Positions 43,579-50,457 of a stretch of 50,457 bases of DNA are shown piece by piece (within the stretch, counting starts at the first letter, position 1; each line of letters opens with the position of its first letter). The notes under the pieces were generated by a model. That model made no database searches. It had not been told where the DNA came from and saw only the letters and a list, made by a program, of their open reading frames with translations. The stretch covers positions 1 through 50,457 of the forward strand of contig JAQUUX010000008.1 in NCBI GenBank assembly GCA_028693705.1, read 5' to 3'. The translations under genes and the position numbers were made by a program. The stretch is from Lachnospiraceae bacterium. GTDB lineage: Bacteria; Bacillota; Clostridia; Lachnospirales; Lachnospiraceae.

Positions 43579-44643
43579 TTATTGAATTTTATTTATTTTG
43601 TTTTCCATCAGTTCAGAATCCTGAGCAAATTGTACTGCTTTCTCCTTATCAATCTTTCCTTCTGTATACAGCTTCAGAATCGCCTCATCCATGGTTACCA
43701 TGCCAAGGTTCCTGTTCGTCTGCATAACAGTTGTCAGCTGATGCGTTTTGCCTTCTCTGATCAGGTTTTTCACTGCACTGTTAGTATGTAATACTTCGAA
43801 TGCTGCCACACGACCCTGACCGTTTTTCATTGGAATCAGCTGTTGGGATACTACTGCCTCTAATACATTTGCCAACTGTACACGGATCTGCTGTTGCTGA
43901 TACGGTGGAAATACATCAATGATTCGATCCACGGTATTGGCAGCTCCGCTGGTATGCAGTGAAGATAATACCAGATGACCTGTCTCCGCTGCTGTAATCG
44001 CTACGCTGATCGTCTCCAAATCACGCATCTCACCCACCATAATAACATCCGGATCTTCACGAAGTGCCGCTCTGAGCGCATTGGCATAATTCTGGGAATC
44101 CAACCCGATTTCTCTCTGGTTAACCATGGAAAGCCTGTGCTGGTGCAAATATTCAATAGGATCCTCCAACGTAATCACATTGGCTTCTCTGTTATTGTTA
44201 ATACGGTCTATGATCGACGCCAGTGTAGTAGACTTACCGCATCCTGTCGGACCGGTTACAAGAACCAGACCTCTTTTTCTGGCATATAATTCACTGACAG
44301 ATTCCGGCACGCCCAGCTCTTCTGCCGCCGGCACCCTGGTTCCCACCAGACGAATCGCCATGGCAACAGAACCCCTTTGCTTGTACGCATTTAATCGATA
44401 TCTACCCAGTTCCGGGATGGAAAAGGACATATCATACTCGCCCCGCTCTTCAAACCGTTCTCTTGGTACTTCCGGCATGATCTGCACCAGGAGTTCCAAC
44501 GTATCTGCCGGCAGCATCCTCGGAAATTCCATGGAAATCAGAGCTCCGTTTACACGCATTTTAGGCGGTACACCAACTGTAATATGTACATCAGATGCTC
44601 CTGCATCCTTTGCTTGTCTTAAAATTTCCCCAATAGCAGGCAT
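43579..44643 (-). CDS. pilT: PilT-family retraction ATPase without a local pilus cluster
   Basis: PilT powers type IV pilus retraction. The 354-residue product (start MPAIGEILRQAK, ATG 44643 with GGAGG 8 bases upstream) has an N-terminal PAS-like domain (VHITVGVPPKMRVNGALISM). The ATPase has Walker A GPTGCGKSTTLASIIDRINN, Walker B EDPDVIMVGEMRDLETI and the His-box GHLVLSSLHTSGAANTVDRI. AAFEVLHTNSAV near the end is also typical. No pilin, PilB, PilC or prepilin peptidase is seen nearby. It lies between the HD protein and comM, hinting at pilus-mediated DNA uptake or twitching. Confidence 0.93.
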   Translation of the reverse strand: MPAIGEILRQAKDAGASDVHITVGVPPKMRVNGALISMEFPRMLPADTLELLVQIMPEVPRERFEERGEYDMSFSIPELGRYRLNAYKQRGSVAMAIRLVGTRVPAAEELGVPESVSELYARKRGLVLVTGPTGCGKSTTLASIIDRINNNREANVITLEDPIEYLHQHRLSMVNQREIGLDSQNYANALRAALREDPDVIMVGEMRDLETISVAITAAETGHLVLSSLHTSGAANTVDRIIDVFPPYQQQQIRVQLANVLEAVVSQQLIPMKNGQGRVAAFEVLHTNSAVKNLIREGKTHQLTTVMQTNRNLGMVTMDEAILKLYTEGKIDKEKAVQFAQDSELMENKINKIQ

Positions 44644-44644
44644 T

Positions 44645-45757
44645 TTATTCGTCCTCCATCTTGAAACCACTCTTACGAAGGGTTTCCGGATCAAAAATAT
44701 AGCGGTTGTCCAACGTTTTCATGATATCAGTAATTTCCAGGTCACCATACACCAGCTCATTATTCAGATCAATTATCTGATTATCTGCAAAAGACAATAC
44801 CATAGGCCTTAGAATATTATCCGTATTCTCTGTCAGTACCAGTGCCTTCTCTCCGGTATTCAATTCCACGCTGACACCCGGTGTCAGAATATTAATAGAT
44901 GCTATCAAGGCATCTACTGCATCCGAGTCAAAAGCATCAGGATTCTCCAACATAAATCGAACAGTTTTCACCTCTGACTCCGGTTTCTTCTCCAGGTTCA
45001 TGGCCGTCATCGTATCAAAGAAATCAGCCACCAAAAGGATACGGGTCTGCGGAATCAGTTTTTCTGCCCCTGTCCCTTGTTTTCCATTTCTAAAATTCTC
45101 CTGCAGACGCTGTGCCTGCATACATGCTCTTCGAACTGACGGTTCTGTGCTGAAAATATCGTCCAGATACTGAAATGCCCCAACCTCATAATCTCTGTTT
45201 GCCTCTATATCGGAAGGATCCCACTGAGGGCTTTCCATGATCTGCTTAGGTACCATCAGTTTTCCCATGTCATGGCAAATAGCTGCATAAACTGCTGTCA
45301 GCTGATCTTCTCTTTTCAGCTTCATTACATTAGCCATCATAGCCGAGAGCATCGCCACATTCAGTGAATGCTTATACACATAATCTTCTCTGCTTCGTAA
45401 ATTCTGTGGAAAATTGATTTTCTTTTGTAAATGTCCATAGCTTTTAATGATGTTATCTGAAATAAAGTTCAAACGATCCTTTTTCCGCTTCTGAATGATC
45501 TTCGTCAATTCTTCTTTGATGTTAAACACATACATGGTCTGAAAACGTTCAAATTCTATATCCATGGGCGTCATCGGTGGAACCGGCTCTGCCGGCTCCA
45601 GGATAAAGATGCCGATCAGTCCAAAATTTCGGATACTACTGATACCTTGTTCCGTTAATTTAGAATCTCTCTCAAACAGTAAGACACCATTTTTGTTATA
45701 AATAGGCCTTGCCAGTCTCATTCCAATTTTCAGGCTGTCTGCTTTTACAAACTGCAT
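44645..45757 (-). CDS. HD-domain protein with degenerate GYP motif (HD-GYP-like)
   Basis: The 370-residue product has an N-terminal DUF3391/PilZ-like segment (residues 1-90) and an HD domain. The HD shows YKHSLNVAMLSAMMANVM and the diad in AAICHDMGKLMVPKQIM (about residue 165). HD-GYP enzymes cleave cyclic di-GMP and normally carry HHExxDGxGYP; here the matching segment reads QRLQENFRNGKQGTGAEKL, so GYP is absent while the following ILLVADFFDTMTA is kept. It may be a binder or use another substrate. It overlaps pilT by one frame (2 bases apart), in one transcript with sigK-like and pilT. Confidence 0.75.
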   Translation of the reverse strand: MQFVKADSLKIGMRLARPIYNKNGVLLFERDSKLTEQGISSIRNFGLIGIFILEPAEPVPPMTPMDIEFERFQTMYVFNIKEELTKIIQKRKKDRLNFISDNIIKSYGHLQKKINFPQNLRSREDYVYKHSLNVAMLSAMMANVMKLKREDQLTAVYAAICHDMGKLMVPKQIMESPQWDPSDIEANRDYEVGAFQYLDDIFSTEPSVRRACMQAQRLQENFRNGKQGTGAEKLIPQTRILLVADFFDTMTAMNLEKKPESEVKTVRFMLENPDAFDSDAVDALIASINILTPGVSVELNTGEKALVLTENTDNILRPMVLSFADNQIIDLNNELVYGDLEITDIMKTLDNRYIFDPETLRKSGFKMEDE

Positions 45758-45799
45758 ATACTGTACCCCTACCCTTTCCTCATGGGCTTTTTCCCGTGT

Positions 45800-46264
45800 T
45801 CAGAAAAATTCTCTTAATTTTTCCAATGCTCTTTTTTCTATCCGGGAAACATAGCTTCTCGAAATCCCCAATCGTTCCCCAATTTCTCTTTGGGTGATTT
45901 CCTTTCCTTCCTTATCTGTACCAATTGGTTCATAAAGTGAAACCTCCCTGGCACTCTTCTTCTTGGAACGAAATAACATAAGCAGTTCATTATCTATACA
46001 ACGACATGCATAAGTCGCAAGACGTCCCTTTTCACTCTGAAAGGAGGCAATTGCCTTGATCAGGCCAATCGTTCCTATGGAAATCAGATCTTCCATGTCC
46101 TCCTCTGTATTCTGGTACTTTTTTGCAATATGTGCGACCAGACGTAAATTACGCTCTATTAAAACTTCCTTTGCCCGTGCCTTCTCCGTTTCAGTGCCGG
46201 ATTGCAGCAAACAAATATAATATGCTTCTTCCTCTGAGGATAATGGTTTTTGAAAAGATTTCAA
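45800..46264 (-). CDS. SigK-family sigma factor with internal deletion, probable remnant
   Basis: The 154-residue frame reads like the mother-cell sporulation sigma factor SigK up to [14 protein letters not shown] (residues 111-123). It then jumps straight to [20 protein letters not shown], the region 4.2 helix-turn-helix. Full SigK carries about 55-60 more residues between these points, covering the sigma3-4 linker and region 4.1. Region 2 ([44 protein letters not shown]) is intact. The N-terminal pro-sequence of SigK is absent. The start TTG 46264 is weak, and the upstream ATG frame ends in a TGA there. The deletion is in frame. It may be a pseudogene or an unusual short sigma factor. Confidence 0.7.
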   Translation of the reverse strand: MKSFQKPLSSEEEAYYICLLQSGTETEKARAKEVLIERNLRLVAHIAKKYQNTEEDMEDLISIGTIGLIKAIASFQSEKGRLATYACRCIDNELLMLFRSKKKSAREVSLYEPIGTDKEGKEITQREIGERLGISRSYVSRIEKRALEKLREFF

Positions 46265-46360
46265 AAAGGAGCCCCCAAAGACATTTTACTATATTCTATG
46301 TGCTTTTTGGGATATGAGTGCCTTTCCATGCAGGCAAAGATATGAAAAAACCATAAAGAT

Positions 46361-46389
46361 ATTATACAAATTTCGTCAGGAAATAACAA
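46361..46389 (-). promoter_or_regulatory. Candidate SigA-type promoter for the sigK-like to dprA transcript
   Basis: TTGTTA (complement of 46384-46389), a 17-base spacer and a perfect TATAAT (complement of 46361-46366) lie just past the hemW stop. A small TGCCT/AGGCA hairpin follows in the leader. No terminator for hemW is evident. Confidence 0.6.
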
Positions 46390-46399
46390 TCAGAAATTA

Positions 46400-47575
46400 T
46401 CAGAAAAGGAACTCTGCCATGGCAACATTACTCAGATCCAGACCTCTTTTGGTCAGTCGGATCCGATCTTTTTCCACATACAAAAGGCCTTCTTTTTCCA
46501 GTTCATCCAGTTGTGTAGCATAAATCTCATCTATGGAAACTGCAAAAGAATCCTGAAATTTCTTTTTTGAAATTCCTTCTGTCATGCGAAGCCCTAAGAA
46601 CATAAACTCTTCCATCTGGTCTTTTCCGGTAAGTACCTGTTCGTCTTCTCTGATTTCCATTATGGATGAGCTGTTCAAATATTTCTCCAGATCCTCTGTA
46701 TTATGGAAACGTGTATTATCGATCAGAGATGCTGCACCAATGCCAAATCCCAGATAAGAATCTCTTCGCCAGTAACCTGTATTATGCCTGCATTCATAAC
46801 CTTTTCTGGCATAATTAGATATCTCATAGCGTTCGTATCCTGCCTCTGAGAGCACCTGTTTCGTCTGTTCATACATCTCTCTTTCTTCCTCTTCACTCGG
46901 AAGCACCAGCATATCCCTTTGCTCATAAAAAGGTGTGTTTTCTTCCACAATCAGACTATAGGCAGAAATATGTTCCGGCTTTAAGGAAATAACACGATGC
47001 AGCGAAGTCAAATAAGACGCCAAGTCCTGTCCGGGAATGGCTGCCATCAGATCCACGTTAATATTCTGAAAGCCTGACTGTCTGACTGCATCATAAGTCT
47101 CACAAAAATCCTGCCAGGTATGTATTCTGCCAAGGGCACGTAATTCCGAATCTACTGTAGATTGCAGACCGATACTGAGTCTGTTGATACCACTACGCCT
47201 GTAAGACTGCAGTAATTGTTTGTCAGAGATGGTACCGGGATTTAATTCCATAGAAATTTCAGCAGTATCTTCTACAGCAAATACAGAATATACTGTCTCC
47301 ATAATTCGTTCTATTTCTCCGCAAGGCAGTATGGAAGGGGTTCCGCCCCCAATATAAATGCTGGAAATTCTGCGTAATGACAACGGAATTTTTCCCTCCC
47401 GGCTGTCGTTCTCCGCGTTTTCCTTCACTGCCCGGAGTTCCCTTATCAGTGCATCCACATACTGTCTCTGTACCGTTTCTGTAGCCGGTGCTGACAGAAA
47501 ATCACAATACAGACACTTTCTGACGCAAAAAGGAATATGTAGATATAAACGCAGGCTCTCTTCAGCTTTTTTCAT
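46400..47575 (-). CDS. hemW: Radical SAM heme chaperone HemW (coproporphyrinogen III oxidase-like)
   Basis: HemW binds heme and a 4Fe-4S cluster and delivers heme to target proteins; it is often mis-annotated as HemN. The 391-residue product has the radical SAM motif CVRKCLYCDF (C-x3-C-x2-C, about residues 17-24) and IYIGGGTPSILP. SIGLQSTVDSELRALGRIHT and the C-terminal HemN_C region, with EEFMFLGLRMTEGISKKKFQ, are also present. It follows lepA by 2 bases, the conserved lepA-hemW pair of Firmicutes. Confidence 0.94.
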   Translation of the reverse strand: MKKAEESLRLYLHIPFCVRKCLYCDFLSAPATETVQRQYVDALIRELRAVKENAENDSREGKIPLSLRRISSIYIGGGTPSILPCGEIERIMETVYSVFAVEDTAEISMELNPGTISDKQLLQSYRRSGINRLSIGLQSTVDSELRALGRIHTWQDFCETYDAVRQSGFQNINVDLMAAIPGQDLASYLTSLHRVISLKPEHISAYSLIVEENTPFYEQRDMLVLPSEEEEREMYEQTKQVLSEAGYERYEISNYARKGYECRHNTGYWRRDSYLGFGIGAASLIDNTRFHNTEDLEKYLNSSSIMEIREDEQVLTGKDQMEEFMFLGLRMTEGISKKKFQDSFAVSIDEIYATQLDELEKEGLLYVEKDRIRLTKRGLDLSNVAMAEFLF

Positions 47576-47577
47576 TA

Positions 47578-49386
47578 TTATTTATCATCCAGCTTTAATA
47601 CACTCATAAAGGCACTCTGCGGAATTTCCACGTTGCCTACCTGGCGCATACGCTTCTTTCCTTCCTTCTGCTTTTCAAGCAGTTTCTTCTTTCTGGAAAT
47701 ATCGCCACCATAGCACTTCGCCAATACATCCTTACGCATGGCTTTTACCGTCTCTCTTGCTATGACTTTACCGCCAACAGCTGCCTGAATCGGGATTTCA
47801 AACAGATGTCTCGGAATCTCTTCCTTTAACTTCTCGCACATCTTTCTGCCACGTTCATAGGCACTGCCTTCAAATACAATAAAGGATAAAGCATCCACAT
47901 CCTCTTTATTGATCAGAATATCCAGTTTTACCAAACTGGAACGCTCATATCCTTTTAACTCATAGTCAAAAGATGCATATCCCTTGGATCTGGATTTTAA
48001 AGCATCAAAGAAATCATAAATAATCTCGTTTAACGGCAGCTCATATTTCAGAACAGCACGGTTTGCTTCAATATATTCTGTGCTCAGATAAACGCCTCTT
48101 CGTTCCTGGCAAAGCTGCATGATTGGCCCGATATACTCGGATGTCACCATAATCTCTGCATTGACAATAGGCTCTTCCATGTATTCAATTTCAGAAGGAT
48201 CCGGCAAATTAGATGGATTGGTCAGTTCCAGCACTTCTCCGTTGGTTCTGTGTACTTTGTATACAACTCCCGGTGCTGTCGTAACCAGATCCAGATTGTA
48301 TTCTCTCTCAAGTCGTTCCTGTATCACATCCAGATGAAGTAATCCCAGGAAACCACATCGGAAACCAAATCCCAGTGCTATGGAAGTTTCCGGTTCATAA
48401 TTCAGGGAAGCATCGTTTAGCTGCAGCTTTTCCAAGGCATCCCTAAGCTCCGGATACTTGGCTGCATCAGCCGGGTACACACCGCAATACACCATGGAAT
48501 TTACCTTCTTATAGCCCGGGAGAGCCTGATCACAAGGTCTGTCTGCTTCTGTTACTGTATCACCCACCTGTGTATCCTTTACATTCTTAATAGATGCTGT
48601 GATATATCCAACAAGACCTGCCGTTAACTCGTCACAAGGCATAAAACGTCCCGGTCCGAAATAACCAACTTCCACAACCTCACATTCTGTACCGGTAGCA
48701 AACATTTTAATCCTGGTACCTTTTTTCACCCTGCCATCCATCAAACGACAGAAAATGATAACACCCTTATAAGGGTCATAAACCGAATCAAAGATCAGTG
48801 CTTTTAACGGCGCATCGGGATTTCCCTTTGGTGCCGGTATCTTCTTTACGATCTGCTCTAAGACGTCCTCTATTCCAATACCATTCTTGGCAGAGATCAG
48901 TGGCGCATCCTGGGCTTCTATCCCGATCACATCCTCAATCTCTTCGATTACCTTTGCCGGTTCTGCACTGGGCAGATCGATCTTATTAATAACCGGAAAT
49001 ACATCCAGATCATGATCCAGTGCCAGATATACATTTGCCAGTGTCTGCGCTTCGATACCCTGGGCAGCGTCTACTACCAGGATGGCACCATCACAGGCAG
49101 CCAGACTTCTGCTGACCTCATAATTAAAATCAACATGACCCGGTGTATCAATTAAATTAAAAATATACTCCTCCCCATCCTGGGCTTTGTATACAATACG
49201 AACAGTCTGGGCTTTGATGGTAATACCACGTTCTCTCTCCAGTTCCATATTATCCAATACCTGGTTTTGCATCTCACGTTCTGTGAGCAGACCGGTTTTC
49301 TCTATAATACGATCTGCAAGTGTTGATTTGCCATGATCGATATGTGCCACAATACAAAAATTTCTTACCTTGCTCTGGTCTATCAT
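47578..49386 (-). CDS. lepA: Elongation factor 4 (LepA)
   Basis: LepA is a ribosome-associated GTPase implicated in back-translocation and 30S biogenesis. The 602-residue product has G1 [20 protein letters not shown]2 [13 protein letters not shown]3 [13 protein letters not shown] and G4 INKIDLPSA. The EF4-specific C-terminus ends with [21 protein letters not shown] start at [15 protein letters not shown], with GGAGG 7 bases upstream, giving the standard length; the open frame to 49449 overlaps gpr. It lies between gpr and hemW. Confidence 0.96.
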   Translation of the reverse strand: MIDQSKVRNFCIVAHIDHGKSTLADRIIEKTGLLTEREMQNQVLDNMELERERGITIKAQTVRIVYKAQDGEEYIFNLIDTPGHVDFNYEVSRSLAACDGAILVVDAAQGIEAQTLANVYLALDHDLDVFPVINKIDLPSAEPAKVIEEIEDVIGIEAQDAPLISAKNGIGIEDVLEQIVKKIPAPKGNPDAPLKALIFDSVYDPYKGVIIFCRLMDGRVKKGTRIKMFATGTECEVVEVGYFGPGRFMPCDELTAGLVGYITASIKNVKDTQVGDTVTEADRPCDQALPGYKKVNSMVYCGVYPADAAKYPELRDALEKLQLNDASLNYEPETSIALGFGFRCGFLGLLHLDVIQERLEREYNLDLVTTAPGVVYKVHRTNGEVLELTNPSNLPDPSEIEYMEEPIVNAEIMVTSEYIGPIMQLCQERRGVYLSTEYIEANRAVLKYELPLNEIIYDFFDALKSRSKGYASFDYELKGYERSSLVKLDILINKEDVDALSFIVFEGSAYERGRKMCEKLKEEIPRHLFEIPIQAAVGGKVIARETVKAMRKDVLAKCYGGDISRKKKLLEKQKEGKKRMRQVGNVEIPQSAFMSVLKLDDK

Positions 49387-49430
49387 TCGTATTCCTCCAA
49401 TGTAATTCTCGCACTTCATTATACTGGTAT

Positions 49431-50369
49431 CTAAGCTTTTCCGCAACATTCAGTTTCTTCCTGATCCGGATGTTTCAGTGCCATATTAAGCGCCTCTGAA
49501 ATGGTAAAACTCAGCCTTTTCACAGTGGCATCAATGTCCTTTCCTGTCACATACATATTGTTTAGTTCCGTCATGATGCGATTATTCATACTCTCTACCG
49601 GAATCTGAATGCCTTCCTTTCTGGCCATATCCTGTAGGGCATCTCCAACAATAGTTGCTGCATCCACCACCATGGGAATTCCAATCGCAATTACAGGTAC
49701 CAGCAGATTTTCCATGGTAATAGCACTTCTATGATTTCCCACACCACTTCCGGGATGAATGCCGGTATTGGTTACCTGAATGGTGCGGTTCAGTCTTTTC
49801 ACGCTTCTGGCTGCCAGTGCATCAATCACCAGTATGGCATCCGGCTTCGATTCCTGTACGATCCCCTTAATGATCTCCAGCGATTCCATACCGGTCTGCG
49901 CCATCACCCCCGGCACAATAGCGCTGATCAGGTTTGTCGTCCTGTGATAGGCTGCTATTCCAAATTCCTTTACCATATGTCTGGTGATCAACAGATTATC
50001 CACGCTTTCAGGTCCTAATGCATCTGCCGTTACCTCTCGATTTCCCAAGCCGACTACCAGTACGGATAACGCACTATCTGTCTGAGGCAGGATGCATTTG
50101 ATCTGTTCTGCCAGCTTTTCTGAAATCTCTCTGTGGTAATCCTCATCAGGATCTGCCAGTCTGGGTGCCTCCAGCGTAATATAAGTTCCCATGGGCTTTC
50201 CTACTGCTTTTGCACCGTTCTTCGTTTCTATTATGACCCTTGTCGTCTTTACCTCGATTTCTTCGTCGTAGTCTTCTTCCAGACGTACTCCGCGGATTTC
50301 CTCATCCGACTCCTTTGCACACTCTCTGGCTTCCAGTGCCAGATCCGTTCTGACCTGATAACAGTTCAT
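49431..50369 (-). CDS. gpr: Germination protease GPR (SASP-degrading spore endopeptidase)
   Basis: GPR degrades small acid-soluble proteins when spores germinate; it is made as a zymogen in the forespore. The 312-residue product begins [20 protein letters not shown], matching the region near the self-cleavage site. It contains [20 protein letters not shown] and [18 protein letters not shown], the conserved active-site segments. The propeptide is several residues shorter than in Bacillus. It lies upstream of lepA; spoIIP, between gpr and lepA in B. subtilis, is missing here. A candidate forespore promoter is at 50399-50427. Confidence 0.93.
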   Translation of the reverse strand: MNCYQVRTDLALEARECAKESDEEIRGVRLEEDYDEEIEVKTTRVIIETKNGAKAVGKPMGTYITLEAPRLADPDEDYHREISEKLAEQIKCILPQTDSALSVLVVGLGNREVTADALGPESVDNLLITRHMVKEFGIAAYHRTTNLISAIVPGVMAQTGMESLEIIKGIVQESKPDAILVIDALAARSVKRLNRTIQVTNTGIHPGSGVGNHRSAITMENLLVPVIAIGIPMVVDAATIVGDALQDMARKEGIQIPVESMNNRIMTELNNMYVTGKDIDATVKRLSFTISEALNMALKHPDQEETECCGKA

Positions 50370-50398
50370 CTGTCCGCTCCATATTTCTCATCATTTAT

Positions 50399-50427
50399 TA
50401 GTATGCTGCTACACTACTTTTCTCTAC
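50399..50427 (-). promoter_or_regulatory. Candidate forespore (SigF/SigG-type) promoter of gpr
   Basis: The minus strand carries CATACTA (complement of 50399-50405), matching the SigG -10 pattern CATNNTA. GTAGA lies 17 bases upstream (complement of 50423-50427) and matches 4 of 5 positions of the -35 pattern. It lies about 30 bases before gpr, which is SigF/SigG-controlled in B. subtilis. Confidence 0.5.
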
Positions 50428-50457
50428 TGCCATTATCTGCAAACTTTCCCGAAATAT

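Noticed and set aside
1-50457. rRNA, tRNA, insertion sequences, prophage or attachment sites
   Set aside because: No transposase, integrase, phage gene, terminal inverted repeats, tRNA cloverleaf or rRNA stretch was seen on either strand.

Overview
The window is almost entirely one chromosomal neighbourhood of a motile, low-to-mid-GC Firmicute, most likely a gut Lachnospiraceae (Roseburia/Agathobacter/Eubacterium type). The grounds are the Bacillus/Clostridium-type fla/che operon (FliY, CheC, CheD, FapA, FlbD, FlhF/FlhG, FliA of the SigD group), CodY, the spore protease Gpr and a SigK-family sigma factor. The genus call is inference. Every convincing gene lies on the minus strand, so transcription runs from high to low coordinates.

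Reading in the direction of transcription: (1) 50457-46400 holds gpr-lepA-hemW, with a candidate forespore (SigF/SigG) promoter in front of gpr. (2) 46399-40829 holds a SigK-type sigma factor with an internal deletion, an HD protein with a degenerate GYP motif, an orphan PilT ATPase, a ComM-like AAA protein and DprA. These are tightly packed and probably one transcript from a promoter at 46361-46389. (3) 40828-37638 holds topA and codY, each behind its own SigA-like promoter. (4) 37312-2181 is a ~35-kb fla/che operon: flgB flgC fliE fliF fliG fliH fliI fliJ motE(ylxF) fliK flgD TIGR02530 flgE | flbD motA motB fliL fliM fliY cheY fliO fliP fliQ fliR flhB flhA flhF flhG pilZ cheB cheA cheW cheC cheD (98-aa membrane protein) fliA fapA (108-aa protein) (SwrB-like protein) (MltG-like LysM protein). 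It ends at a terminator that physically overlaps the rpsB promoter. (5) 2148-175 is rpsB-tsf, preceded by a possible 24-codon leader ORF coupled to rpsB and closed by a strong terminator.

Together the operon encodes the rod and hook (FlgB, FlgC, FliE, FlgD, FlgE, FliK), MS- and C-ring (FliF, FliG, FliM, FliY), export gate and ATPase (FlhA, FlhB, FliO-R, FliH-J), stator (MotA, MotB, FliL), placement and number control (FlhF, FlhG), a c-di-GMP brake (PilZ), the chemotaxis core (CheA, W, Y, B, C, D) and the late-gene sigma factor FliA. Flagellin, filament-junction proteins, FlgM, CheR and receptors are not in the window.

The points most worth a second look are the in-frame deletion of the sigma3-4 linker and region 4.1 in the SigK-type sigma factor, Asn in place of the phospho-acceptor Asp in the CheB receiver, a near-consensus sigma-28 promoter inside the operon in front of fliK, the leader ORF overlapping the rpsB start, and 39-bp tandem repeats inside fliY.
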